Counted from the stretch's first letter, positions 1 through 8,239 are shown. The stretch is 17,125 nucleotides of DNA from Bacteroidales bacterium (GCA_017615445.1 JAGAAD010000065.1:1-17125); one strand, 5' to 3'. Numbers and translations: made by a program. The notes: a model not told the origin generated them from the letters alone.

Positions 1-1
1 G

Positions 2-355
2 AAGGAGATAGTCCTGACGGGGGAGTCTTCCTTCGAGATCCGCCACACGCTTGAGGCTCTGATTCCCATCGAGACCGAGGTCTACAACCACAATTTCTTC
101 ACGATGGGCAGCGAACTGGTAGGGGAGTCGAGGCGTATAGACTTGCCTTTCGCTCCCGTGGGCCCCGGCGGCATGCAGTACGCCGTCAGGATATCGGACG
201 GTCCGCTGGCAGTCTGCATAAGCGGCGATGTTCCGGTGGTCCGCACCCTTCTCTGGGCGAATCAGAGAGTGGCCTGCCCTGAGCCATACAACAAGGTAAA
301 GGCCTACCCCGGCAAGCCATTCTCCTGGAATTTGAAATATAGAATAGAGAAATAA
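2..355 (+). CDS. C-terminal end of a probable galactose-mutarotase-like protein (5' partial)
   Basis: The frame is open from base 2 to a TAA stop at 353-355, so the gene starts left of the window and about 117 C-terminal residues are seen. The ATG at 104 is internal, because open coding sequence in the same frame precedes it. The fragment is rich in beta-strand-like segments and carries the string TEVYNHNFF at residues 26-34. This resembles the His/Asn-containing loop of aldose-1-epimerase (galactose mutarotase fold) proteins linked to sugar catabolism. No signal peptide or catalytic residue can be checked, because the N-terminal part is missing. It ends one base before the GH3 gene, so the two are surely co-transcribed, which fits a carbohydrate role. 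The family assignment is an inference from a short motif; another beta-sandwich carbohydrate-associated protein is possible. Confidence 0.5.
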   Translation, partial: KEIVLTGESSFEIRHTLEALIPIETEVYNHNFFTMGSELVGESRRIDLPFAPVGPGGMQYAVRISDGPLAVCISGDVPVVRTLLWANQRVACPEPYNKVKAYPGKPFSWNLKYRIEK

Positions 356-356
356 T

Positions 357-2567
357 ATGAAAAGAATCAGTTTACTGTTGGTGCTTGCCCTGGCGGCATG
401 CTGCCCTAAAAGCGGAACTCCCGTCTACCTGGACCCTTCCAAACCCCTCGAGGCCCGCGTCAGCGACGCCCTCGGCCGTATGACGCTAGAGGAGAAGGTG
501 AAAATCACCCATGCACAGTCCAAGTTCTCGAGCGCCGGCGTGCCCCGTCTCGGAATCCCCGAGCTCTGGCACACTGACGGCCCGCACGGCATACGCCCGG
601 AGGTCCTCTGGGACGAGTGGGACCAGGCAGGCTGGACCAACGACTCCTGCACCGCCTTCCCGGCCCTGATTAATCTGGCCGCCACCTGGGACCGCGACCT
701 CTCGCGCCTCTACGGCGACTGCATCGGGCAGGAAGCGCGCTACCGCGAGAAGGACATCCTGCTCGGCCCCGGAATCAACATGGGCCGCACTCCGCTGAAC
801 GGCCGCACCTTCGAGTACATGGGCGAGGACCCGTACCTCGCCGGCCAGCTCGTGGTGCCCTATGTCCAGGGCGTGCAGAGCAACGGAGTGGCCGCGTGCG
901 TCAAGCATTTCGCCGTGAACAACCAGGAAACCCGCCGCACAGCCACGAACTCGGTGGTGGACGACCGCACCCTGTATGAGATCTACCTGCCGGCCTTCAA
1001 GGCCGCGGTGGTGGACGGCGGCGCGTGGGCGATAATGGGCTCGTACAACCTCTACAACGGCCAGTTCAACTGCCACAACAAAAAGCTCCTGTGCGACATC
1101 CTGAAGGGCGAATGGGGCTTCGACGGTGTGGTGGTGAGCGACTGGGGCGGCTGCAGGGACGACGACGAAGCCGCCGCGAACGGCCTGGACATCGAGATGG
1201 GAACATGGACCAACGGCCTCACCGGTGCGGCGTCCGATTCCTACTCCAACTATCATCTTGCGCGCCCGTACCTTGCCCGCCTGCGCGACGGCAGGGCATC
1301 CGAAGAAGGCCTGAACGACAAGGCCGGCCGCGTCCTGCGGACTATCTTCCGCACGTCGATGGGCCCGGAGCAGCACTTCGGCAGCTTCACCTCGCCCGAG
1401 CATTTCGCCGCCGCCCGCAAGATTGCGGCCGAGGGCCTGGTGCTCCTCAAGAACGACGGTGTGTTGCCGCTGAACATCCCCGAGGGAGGAAAGCTCCTGC
1501 TGGTGGGGGAGAACGCCTATAAGATGATGGTGGTCGGAGGCGGCTCTTCGAACCTCAAGACCAAGTATGAGATAATCCCTCTTGACGCACTTCGCGAGGC
1601 TTTCTCCGGCAAGGCGGAGGTGAGTTGGGAGCGCGGCTATGTGGGAGACGTGACCACGGATTACAACAGGGTAGTCACCGGCCAGGACCTCAGTGAAAGC
1701 CGCAGCGCCGCCCAGCTCAAGGCCGATGCCGTGGCCGCGGCGAAGGATGCGGACTGCATAGTCTTCATCGGCGGCCTTAACAAGAGCGCCTTCCAGGACA
1801 ACGAAGGCACGGACCGCAAAGACATAGTTCTGCCTTACGGTCAGGACGAGCTGATCGAGGCGCTTTCAGCCCTCGGACGCCCTATGGTGGTGGTCAACAT
1901 CTCCGGCTCGCCGTGCGCGATGCCTTGGGCGGAAAAAGTGGGTGCGATCGTGCAGGGATGGTACGGCGGATCCGAGAGCGGACACGCCCTTGCCGACGTC
2001 CTGACCGGCGCAGTCAACCCTTCCGGAAAACTTCCGTTCACCATGCCTAAGTCCCTGGCAGACGGCCCGTTAAAGACAGAGCGTCAGTTCCCGGGAGTGC
2101 GTGAGGAAGGCAAGGAATGGTGGCAGGAGTACTACGACGAAGGAGTGTTTATCGGCTACCGCTGGTACGACACCCAGAACATCCCGGTGGACTTCGCATT
2201 CGGCCATGGCCTGAGCTACACCACCTTCGAAATAGGCGGCGCCAGCATCAAGCGCAGCGGCAGCGGCTGGAAAGTCAGCGCCACTGTCAGTAACACCGGA
2301 AAGGTGGCCGGCGCTGAAGTCGTTCAGCTCTACATAAGCGACACGGAAGCTTCGGTGGCACGCCCTGCCAAGGAGCTCAAAGGCTTCGAGAAGGTCTATC
2401 TGGAGCCGGGCGAGAGCAGGAAAGTCTGCTTTACAATCGGCAGGGAAGCCCTCAGCTTCTTCGATGCGGACAAGCATGAGTGGGTGGCTGAGCCGGGTGA
2501 GTTCCACGCCCTTCTCGGCAGTTCTTCGGCCGACATCCGCGCAGACCTGCCTTTCACCCTGAAGTAG
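357..2567 (+). CDS. GH3 family beta-glucosidase/beta-xylosidase-like lipoprotein
   Basis: The 736-residue product is a glycoside hydrolase family 3 enzyme, expected to release beta-linked glucose or xylose from the non-reducing ends of oligosaccharides by a retaining mechanism. The N-terminus is a lipoprotein signal with lipobox LAAC, lipidated Cys15, so the enzyme is membrane-anchored in the periplasm or at the surface. Order of parts: TIM barrel at about residues 30-340 with the nucleophile motif VVVSDWGG (Asp262); alpha/beta sandwich at about 355-590, in which NEGTDR (Glu483) is the likely acid/base; and a fibronectin-III-like domain at about 640-735 (QLYISD, then KELKGFEKV). The length is typical of BglX-type enzymes without a PA14 insert. 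It starts one base after the upstream stop and ends one base before the acetyltransferase gene, so it is the middle gene of an operon. Substrate specificity cannot be read from the sequence. Confidence 0.95.
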   Translation: MKRISLLLVLALAACCPKSGTPVYLDPSKPLEARVSDALGRMTLEEKVKITHAQSKFSSAGVPRLGIPELWHTDGPHGIRPEVLWDEWDQAGWTNDSCTAFPALINLAATWDRDLSRLYGDCIGQEARYREKDILLGPGINMGRTPLNGRTFEYMGEDPYLAGQLVVPYVQGVQSNGVAACVKHFAVNNQETRRTATNSVVDDRTLYEIYLPAFKAAVVDGGAWAIMGSYNLYNGQFNCHNKKLLCDILKGEWGFDGVVVSDWGGCRDDDEAAANGLDIEMGTWTNGLTGAASDSYSNYHLARPYLARLRDGRASEEGLNDKAGRVLRTIFRTSMGPEQHFGSFTSPEHFAAARKIAAEGLVLLKNDGVLPLNIPEGGKLLLVGENAYKMMVVGGGSSNLKTKYEIIPLDALREAFSGKAEVSWERGYVGDVTTDYNRVVTGQDLSESRSAAQLKADAVAAAKDADCIVFIGGLNKSAFQDNEGTDRKDIVLPYGQDELIEALSALGRPMVVVNISGSPCAMPWAEKVGAIVQGWYGGSESGHALADVLTGAVNPSGKLPFTMPKSLADGPLKTERQFPGVREEGKEWWQEYYDEGVFIGYRWYDTQNIPVDFAFGHGLSYTTFEIGGASIKRSGSGWKVSATVSNTGKVAGAEVVQLYISDTEASVARPAKELKGFEKVYLEPGESRKVCFTIGREALSFFDADKHEWVAEPGEFHALLGSSSADIRADLPFTLK

Positions 2568-2568
2568 T

Positions 2569-3603
2569 ATGGCAAGGATTCAGTCTGTAGACATATTAAG
2601 GGGCGCCACGATCATTCTGATGATAGTGGTGAACAACCCCGGAAGCTGGGTGTCCCGCTGGGCGCCTCTGGCCCATGCCCAATGGAACGGACTCACGCTG
2701 GCAGACCTGGTCTTCCCGCTGTTCCTGTTCGTGATGGGAGTCTCCATGTATTTCTCCTTGTCGAAAGGGGAGTTCAGGCTTTCCTGGAAGATGCTGCGCA
2801 GAACCCTACTTCTGATTCTTCTGGGCCTTATTTTGAACTGGGCTTCAGCGGCGGTCTGGGCGCACACGTATTCCCTTGATACACTGAGATTTACGGGCGT
2901 TTTGCAGCGCTTCGGACTCTGTTTCGCGCTGGCAGCCCTGATAGTCTGTCTTTTACCCAGAAAAAGCGTCCCGATAGTGGCCTTAATCCTGCTTGTAGGC
3001 TATTCTGTGGCACTTTTACTCGGCGACGGCTATGCCTATGGCCCTGAAAACATAGTGGCAAGGGTGGACAACGCCCTGATTCCGGCAAAACACCTTTACA
3101 ACGACCACGGAATAGACCCTGAGGGCCTTCTGAGCACGATTCCGAGCCTGGCGCACACGCTGATCGGCTTCATGATAGGAGAATTGATTGCCGAGCGCAA
3201 GAATAAAGAACTCCTTATTAAAGGTATAAGTCTTCTTGCGGTGGGGATCCTGATCGTGACATGGTTGCCGCTCAACAAAAAGATCTGGTCGCCGTCGTTC
3301 GTCTTCGTGGTTTGCGGAATCGGAACTTTGCTCCTGTGCGGGCTGTATTATCTGACGGACGAGAAGAAAATCTGGAAAAATGCGGGCTTTTTCAAATCGT
3401 TCGGCACAAACGCGATTTATTGTTATGTGGTGAGCCACATAGTCGGTTGGGGATTCATCCTTTGCGGATTCCAGCGTTGGGTCGCAGGAGGAATCGCATC
3501 CGGCTCCGCGCTCATGTCGTTCGTATTTTCTCTGATAGTAGTGTTAGTTGTTTGGCTATTGGTTTTACCTTTATATAAGAAAGGAATCAGCATAAGAGTT
3601 TGA
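2569..3603 (+). CDS. NagX/HGSNAT-like membrane acetyltransferase (DUF5009/DUF1624 type)
   Basis: The 344-residue protein has about ten hydrophobic helices and no cleavable signal. It begins with SVDILRG (residues 6-12) and then carries HAQWNGLTLADLVFPLF from residue 36. This matches the conserved region of heparan-alpha-glucosaminide N-acetyltransferases, in which the His is the proposed acetyl-carrying residue (His36 here). Known relatives move acetyl groups across the membrane onto terminal amino sugars or, in bacteria, are linked to N-acetylglucosamine use (NagX). The gene begins one base after the GH3 stop, so it is probably the last gene of the same operon. That suggests modification or uptake of sugars released by the glycosidase, but the substrate is an inference. 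Its last third is clearly more AT-rich than the GH3 gene. The family call is strong; the exact reaction is not. Confidence 0.85.
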   Translation: MARIQSVDILRGATIILMIVVNNPGSWVSRWAPLAHAQWNGLTLADLVFPLFLFVMGVSMYFSLSKGEFRLSWKMLRRTLLLILLGLILNWASAAVWAHTYSLDTLRFTGVLQRFGLCFALAALIVCLLPRKSVPIVALILLVGYSVALLLGDGYAYGPENIVARVDNALIPAKHLYNDHGIDPEGLLSTIPSLAHTLIGFMIGELIAERKNKELLIKGISLLAVGILIVTWLPLNKKIWSPSFVFVVCGIGTLLLCGLYYLTDEKKIWKNAGFFKSFGTNAIYCYVVSHIVGWGFILCGFQRWVAGGIASGSALMSFVFSLIVVLVVWLLVLPLYKKGISIRV

Positions 3604-3748
3604 TGTAAGTTCTTTTGTTACACAATTTATATTATGTTAACTTGCATATATTGAAAAACTCTCCTGCTGCTGAAAATACCAAACAATAGGTATAGATATC
3701 TGATCGCGCAGCCTGAACTTTGCACTGTGAAACAAAAACAACTCTAAG
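3604..3748. other. AT-rich intergenic region between the sugar operon and the metal-efflux pair
   Basis: This 145-base gap has no open reading frame of note. Bases 3601-3660 hold only about 13 G/C in 60 by hand count. No GC-rich hairpin followed by a T-run is seen after the acetyltransferase stop, so the end of the upstream transcript is not defined. TGTAAGTT (3604-3611) and AACTTGCA (3639-3646) form an imperfect inverted repeat (7 of 8 pairs) that could bind a regulator, but it is weak. The right end holds a promoter-like element listed separately. Confidence 0.5.
3715..3722 (+). promoter_or_regulatory. Putative -7 box for the HMA/ATPase operon
   Basis: GAACTTTG matches the Bacteroidetes -7 consensus TAnnTTTG at five of the six fixed bases and lies 26 bases before the ATG of the metal-binding protein. 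No clear -33 TTTG is seen at the usual distance. The call rests on the match and its position only. Confidence 0.4.
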
Positions 3749-3967
3749 ATGAAAAAGACATACAATATCGAAGTCGACTGCGCGAACTGCGCTGCCCTGA
3801 TGGAAAACGCCACCAAAAAGACCGAAGGCGTGGAAAACTGCGTCGTGAACTTCATGACCCAGAAAATGATCGTGGACTTCTCCGCCGGCGCCGACGAAAA
3901 AGCCGTCATGAAAAATGTCCTCCGCGCCTGCCGCAAAGTCGAACCTGATTGTTATATTGAACTATGA
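3749..3967 (+). CDS. Free-standing HMA heavy-metal-binding protein
   Basis: The 72-residue protein is a single heavy-metal-associated domain of ferredoxin-like fold. The metal-binding CxxC is CANC at residues 11-14, following strand KTYNIEVD. There is no signal peptide or membrane segment, so it acts in the cytosol. HMA domains bind soft metals such as Cu(I), Zn, Cd or Pb through the two Cys and hand them to partner ATPases. The stop overlaps the start of the following P1B-type ATPase in an ATGA (3964-3967), and that ATPase has no HMA domain of its own, so this protein probably supplies the missing domain in trans. Further Cys are at residues 31, 60 and 67; whether they bind metal is unknown. 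The typical HMA glycine-methionine lead-in (GMxCxxC) is replaced by VDCANC, which makes a classic copper chaperone less likely. Confidence 0.85.
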   Translation: MKKTYNIEVDCANCAALMENATKKTEGVENCVVNFMTQKMIVDFSAGADEKAVMKNVLRACRKVEPDCYIEL

Positions 3968-5853
3968 AATTAACAAAGAAACAGCAGAAAATGCTATTGA
4001 GGATAGTTCTGGCGGGGGTTTTTACTGCCGCGCTGAACTTCATTCCGATAAGCAATTTCTATCTGAAACTGGGTCTGTATCTGGGTGTTTACATCCTGAT
4101 CGGATACGATATTTTGCGTAAAGCTGGCCTTGGAATCGTCAATGGAAGGCCTTCTGATGAGAATTTCCTGATGGCTGTAGCCACTGCGGGTGCTTTCGCC
4201 CTTGCAATCTGGGAGAAAAGCGGCGACTACAACGAAGCAATCGCCGTGATGCTCTTCTACCAGATAGGAGAATTCTTCCAGAACTACGCAGTCGGAAAGA
4301 GCCGCAAGAGCATCTCTGCCCTGATGGACATCAGGCCAGACTATGCAAACGTGGAAACCGGTGGAACGCTCCACTGGGTGGATCCGAACGAGGTTGAAGT
4401 AGGCTCGATAATTATAGTCCAGCCGGGCGAAAAAGTGCCTCTGGACGGTATTGTGGAGAAGGGTAATTCCACCCTGAACACTTCAGCGCTCACAGGCGAA
4501 AGCCTCCCCCGCGACGTGGGCCCCGGTGATGAAATCATAAGCGGCTGCATAAACCTGGTCGGAGTCCTGCGCGTTCGCACCACCAAGCCTTTCGGCGAGT
4601 CCACGGTCACTAAAGTGCTGGAACTGGTGGAGAACTCCACCTCGAACAAGTCTCAGTCCGAAGCGTTTATAACCCGTTTTGCCCGCATCTACACCCCTGC
4701 GGTGTGCTTCAGTGCCCTCGCGCTGGCAGTCCTCCCTCCCCTGTTTTCGCTGCTTCTCGGCAGCGCCGGAGGCCCTGAATGGGAAACCTGGATCTACCGT
4801 GCCCTCACCTTCCTGGTGATCAGCTGCCCGTGCGCGCTGGTGATCAGCATCCCGCTGAGCTTCTTCGCCGCCATCGGCGGAGCCGGCCGCAGAGGTATCC
4901 TCGTGAAAGGCTCGAACTATCTGGAGGCGCTCTCGAAGGTCAGGACCTTCGTCTTCGACAAGACCGGCACCCTCACGAAAGGCGTTTTCGAGGTGATGGC
5001 AGTGCATCACTCCCCCATCGACGAAGCGCGCATAATCGAGCTCGCGGCGCACGCTGAATGCGCTTCTTCACACCCGATCAGCCGCAGCATCCAGACCGCC
5101 TACGGAAAGCCCGTAGACCGCTCGAGAGTGGCTGATATTCAGGAAGTTGCAGGCGAAGGAGTCATCGCCGTCGTGGACGGTATGAAGGTGGCTGCCGGCA
5201 ATGAAAAGCTGATGCGCACTGTTGGCGTGGAGCCACTTCCCTGCCATTGCACCGGCACTCTGGTCCACATAGCGCTGGACGGCGAGTATGCCGGGCACAT
5301 CCTCATTTCCGACGTGGTCAAGCCCACATCGCGCAGCGCAATCGATCTTCTGCGCAAGGCCGGAATCACCCGGACGGTCATGCTCACCGGCGACTCGGCC
5401 AAGGTGGCCGGGCATGTGGCCGTGGAACTGGGCGTGGACCGCGTCTGCAGCGGCCTGTTGCCGGCGGACAAGGTGCAGAAGGTGGAAGAGCTGATGGCGG
5501 ACGGCACCGCCGGCAAGCTCGCGTTCGTGGGCGACGGCATCAACGACGCCCCCGTCCTCACCCGTGCGGACATCGGAATAGCGATGGGCGCGATGGGCTC
5601 AGACGCCGCTATCGAAGCCGCAGACGTGGTCCTGATGGACGACGACCCGATGGGCATCGTCACGGCCGTCAGAATCAGCCGCAAATGCCTCCGCATCGTC
5701 CGTCAGAACATAGTCTTCGCCCTCTCGATCAAAGCCGCCTGCCTCGTCCTCGGAGCCCTCGGTCTCGCTGGAATGTGGGCCGCAGTCTTCGCCGATGTGG
5801 GAGTCATGGTCCTCGCCGTCCTCAATTCAATGCGAAGTATGTCAATAAAATGA
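3964..5853 (+). CDS. P1B-type heavy-metal-translocating ATPase, Zn/Cd/Pb (ZntA/CadA) subgroup
   Basis: The 629-residue ATPase pumps metal ions out of the cytosol. Visible motifs in order: TGES of the actuator domain (177-180); SCPCAL in the ion-path helix (Cys288-Pro-Cys290); phosphorylation motif DKTGT (Asp332); the P1B-specific His-Pro (370-371); and GDGINDAP (Asp524, Asp528). The last two helices carry ALSIK (Lys590) and ADVG (Asp611), matching the Lys and Asp of the P1B-2 Zn/Cd/Pb group rather than copper pumps. The N-terminus enters the first helices directly, with no HMA domain; that domain is encoded by the preceding gene, which overlaps by 4 bases. A Cys-His-Cys at 427-429 lies in the nucleotide-binding region and is unexplained. 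No ArsR- or MerR-type regulator is adjacent. The metal choice is inferred from motifs. Confidence 0.93.
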   Translation: MKLTKKQQKMLLRIVLAGVFTAALNFIPISNFYLKLGLYLGVYILIGYDILRKAGLGIVNGRPSDENFLMAVATAGAFALAIWEKSGDYNEAIAVMLFYQIGEFFQNYAVGKSRKSISALMDIRPDYANVETGGTLHWVDPNEVEVGSIIIVQPGEKVPLDGIVEKGNSTLNTSALTGESLPRDVGPGDEIISGCINLVGVLRVRTTKPFGESTVTKVLELVENSTSNKSQSEAFITRFARIYTPAVCFSALALAVLPPLFSLLLGSAGGPEWETWIYRALTFLVISCPCALVISIPLSFFAAIGGAGRRGILVKGSNYLEALSKVRTFVFDKTGTLTKGVFEVMAVHHSPIDEARIIELAAHAECASSHPISRSIQTAYGKPVDRSRVADIQEVAGEGVIAVVDGMKVAAGNEKLMRTVGVEPLPCHCTGTLVHIALDGEYAGHILISDVVKPTSRSAIDLLRKAGITRTVMLTGDSAKVAGHVAVELGVDRVCSGLLPADKVQKVEELMADGTAGKLAFVGDGINDAPVLTRADIGIAMGAMGSDAAIEAADVVLMDDDPMGIVTAVRISRKCLRIVRQNIVFALSIKAACLVLGALGLAGMWAAVFADVGVMVLAVLNSMRSMSIK

Positions 5854-5855
5854 CG

Positions 5856-5863
5856 TATATTAG
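5856..5863 (+). promoter_or_regulatory. Putative -7 box for the mscS operon
   Basis: TATATTAG matches TAnnTTTG at all but one fixed base and lies just after the ATPase stop, 25 bases before the mscS ATG. The same TATATTAGC string occurs before the TrmH-family gene at 13853. It may give the mscS-rlmD-exchanger group its own transcript, although read-through from the metal operon is also possible. Confidence 0.4.
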
Positions 5864-5888
5864 CGCATTGAAATAAACGAAGAAAACA

Positions 5889-6815
5889 ATGCTAGGAAAA
5901 CTGTTGCAGCTGGAGGGTATCATTCCGGCAAACGCTGATTCGACAATCACAGCCTTAAAAGAGGCTCAGGAGGCATTTGTAGCCAATTTCAAGGAGGACC
6001 CCAACACCGCTCTGCAGGGCCTGGGAGAAGACGCTCTTCAGCTCGTTCTGAAGGTGGTCGCCGCCCTGATAATCTATATTATCGGTGCATGGCTGATCAA
6101 AAAGATCAGAACCTTGATGCAGAAAGGCATGACCAAGCGCAATACGGACCATGCTATAATCTCCTTCACGACCTCCCTGGTGAGCATAGCCCTCACCGTT
6201 CTCCTGATTGTGGTTGTGATCGGCACTCTCGGCATCAACACCACTTCCCTGGCGGCCGTCCTCGCCGCTGGCGGTATGGCAATCGGTCTCGCCCTGAGCG
6301 GCACCATGCAGAACTTCGCCGGTGGGCTGATGCTGATCGCCTTTAAACCCTTCAAAGCCGGAGACCTGATCGAGGCTCAGGGCTTCCTCGGAACAGTCAC
6401 CGAGGTCAACATAGTCAGCACCAAGCTCCGCACCCCGGACAACAGAGTGATCATTCTTCCGAACGGCGCCCTCAGCTCCGGCACGATAAACAACTATTCC
6501 CCGAAGTCCTACCGCCGTCTGGACATCGATCTTCCCTTCCAGCACGGAACTGATGTAGAGAAGTTGATGGCGACCCTTAAGTCCTTGATAGCCAAGGAGC
6601 CAAGAGTTGTCACCGAGCCGGACGAAGAGGCCAACGTCCCCTTCTTCACGGTCTGCGATATAGACAAAGACGCAGTCACAGTCAGGACCCGCGTCTGGTG
6701 CAAGAATTCAGACTACTGGCCGCTGTATTTCGGCCTCCGCACATATCTCTACACCGCTCTCACTGACGCCGGCTTCAAGTTCGCCGCAACACGTGTGGAG
6801 GTTAAGCAGTCGTGA
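5889..6815 (+). CDS. mscS: Small-conductance mechanosensitive channel, MscS family
   Basis: The 308-residue inner-membrane protein opens under membrane tension to release solutes during hypo-osmotic shock. After an amphipathic N-terminal stretch of about 50 residues there are three membrane segments at about 52-73, 92-116 and 118-150. The third is the pore helix, with the Gly/Ala packing pattern AAGGMAIGLALSG followed by QNFAGGLMLI. The cytoplasmic beta domain follows (KAGDLIEAQGFLGTV, then RVIILPNGALSSGTINNYS), and the length is close to E. coli MscS (286). The gene begins 35 bases after the ATPase stop, with a promoter-like element between them. Its TGA overlaps the GTG start of rlmD, so the two are probably translationally coupled. 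The call is secure; ion preference is not visible. Confidence 0.95.
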   Translation: MLGKLLQLEGIIPANADSTITALKEAQEAFVANFKEDPNTALQGLGEDALQLVLKVVAALIIYIIGAWLIKKIRTLMQKGMTKRNTDHAIISFTTSLVSIALTVLLIVVVIGTLGINTTSLAAVLAAGGMAIGLALSGTMQNFAGGLMLIAFKPFKAGDLIEAQGFLGTVTEVNIVSTKLRTPDNRVIILPNGALSSGTINNYSPKSYRRLDIDLPFQHGTDVEKLMATLKSLIAKEPRVVTEPDEEANVPFFTVCDIDKDAVTVRTRVWCKNSDYWPLYFGLRTYLYTALTDAGFKFAATRVEVKQS

Positions 6816-8239
6816 GAAACAAGCCGACAATAATACTCGAAGGAATCACCATCGAGGCGGTGGCTGCCGAAGGCAAGTCGCTGGCTCATGCCAAACTCCC
6901 CACCGAGCCTGAAGAAGCGACCGCCAGGGTGCTTTTCGTGCCCTTCGCCGTGCCCGGCGACGTGGTGGACGTGATGGTCACCAAGCGCAAGAAATCCTTC
7001 CTGGAGGGGCGAATAGTCAGGATAGTCAAGCCGTCCCCCAGAAGGCTCGAGCCTTTCTGCCAGCACTTCGGCACCTGCGGGGGTTGCAAGTGGCAGATAC
7101 TCCCCTACGATCTCCAGCTGGAAGCGAAGCGCCAGCAGGTCTACGATCAGCTCGTCCGCATAGGCCATCTGGACGTCCCCGAAATCCGTCCTTGCCTGGG
7201 CTCTGCGAAGACCACGGAGTACCGCAACAAACTCGAGTTCACAGCCTCCGACAGAAGGTGGATTTTTGCCGACGAAGATCCCGAAAAACTCTCCGAAGAA
7301 GAGCGCGTGGGACTCGGTTTCCATGTGGGAAAATTCTTCGACAAAGTGCTTGATATCCAGCACTGTTACCTTCAGCGCGAACCGTCCAATCAGATACGTC
7401 TTTTCGTTAAAAAATACGCCCTGGAACACGGTATTTCCTTCTTCAATTTGAGGGAAAAAACGGGTATTCTGCGTAACATGTTTGTTAGGACGGCTGAAAA
7501 TCAGCAAGTTATGCTGATCATTTGTTTCGGCAGAGACTTCCCCGGAAGGGAGGCTTTTCTGGATGCAATAGCTGAAGAATTCCCTCAGATCAGCTCGCTC
7601 TACTACCTCATAAACGCGAAAGTGAACGACTCAGTGGCCGACCAGGAATGCTTCCTTTACAAGGGCGACGAGGCGATCTATGAATCGATGGAGGGACTGA
7701 GTTTCAAGATAGGTCCGAAGTCGTTCTATCAGACCAACACGGAGCAGGCATATGAGCTCTATAAAGTGGCCCGCGAGTTTGCCGGCCTGAGCGGAGACGA
7801 AGTGGTCTATGACCTCTACACCGGCACGGGCACCATCGCCCAGTTCGTTAGCGCAAAAGCCTCGAAGGTGATAGGAATAGAGTATGTGCCTGAGGCCATA
7901 GACGACGCCCGCGAGAATGCCCGCCGGAACGGCATCACGAACTGCGAGTTCTACGCCGGCGACATGAAGGACATCCTCACGGACGGCTTCATCCAGGACC
8001 ACGGCCGGCCGGATGTCATAATCCTGGACCCTCCCCGCGCGGGCATCCACCCGGATGTGGCGAAGGTAATCCTTAACGCAGCTCCCCGGAGGATAGTCTA
8101 TGTGAGCTGCAATCCGGCGTCCCAGGCGCGCGACCTGGCGGCGCTTTCAGTCAAATACAAGGTCACGGCAGTGCAACCTGTGGACATGTTCCCGCACACG
8201 CAGCATGTCGAAAACGTCTGCCAGCTCGAACTTCTATGA
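6812..8239 (+). CDS. rlmD: 23S rRNA (uracil-C5)-methyltransferase, RlmD/RumA family
   Basis: The 475-residue enzyme transfers a methyl group from S-adenosylmethionine to C5 of a uracil in 23S rRNA (U1939 in E. coli RlmD). It has an N-terminal TRAM domain (about 1-75), iron-sulfur cluster cysteines Cys83, Cys89 and Cys92 with Cys185 as the likely fourth ligand, and a Rossmann methyltransferase domain with DLYTGTGTI, then ILDPPRAG. The nucleophile is Cys433 in YVSCNP, and the base is the Glu of HTQHVE near the end. The start is GTG, overlapping the mscS stop as GTGA; the reading from there gives the expected N-terminus. The stop overlaps the next start as ATGA. Bases about 7397-7533 are much more AT-rich than the rest of the gene. 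Paralogues acting on tRNA exist, so the exact target is inferred. Confidence 0.92.
   Translation: MRNKPTIILEGITIEAVAAEGKSLAHAKLPTEPEEATARVLFVPFAVPGDVVDVMVTKRKKSFLEGRIVRIVKPSPRRLEPFCQHFGTCGGCKWQILPYDLQLEAKRQQVYDQLVRIGHLDVPEIRPCLGSAKTTEYRNKLEFTASDRRWIFADEDPEKLSEEERVGLGFHVGKFFDKVLDIQHCYLQREPSNQIRLFVKKYALEHGISFFNLREKTGILRNMFVRTAENQQVMLIICFGRDFPGREAFLDAIAEEFPQISSLYYLINAKVNDSVADQECFLYKGDEAIYESMEGLSFKIGPKSFYQTNTEQAYELYKVAREFAGLSGDEVVYDLYTGTGTIAQFVSAKASKVIGIEYVPEAIDDARENARRNGITNCEFYAGDMKDILTDGFIQDHGRPDVIILDPPRAGIHPDVAKVILNAAPRRIVYVSCNPASQARDLAALSVKYKVTAVQPVDMFPHTQHVENVCQLELL

Noticed and set aside
486..1403. 305-residue minus-strand open frame across the GH3 gene
   Set aside because: It is antisense to the catalytic barrel with its nucleophile motif and has no family resemblance; a codon-bias shadow.
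3617..3640. Possible palindromic operator around TTGTTACACAA and GTTAAC before the metal operon
   Set aside because: The arms are only 4-6 bases in very AT-rich DNA, and no metal-regulator consensus is matched well enough.
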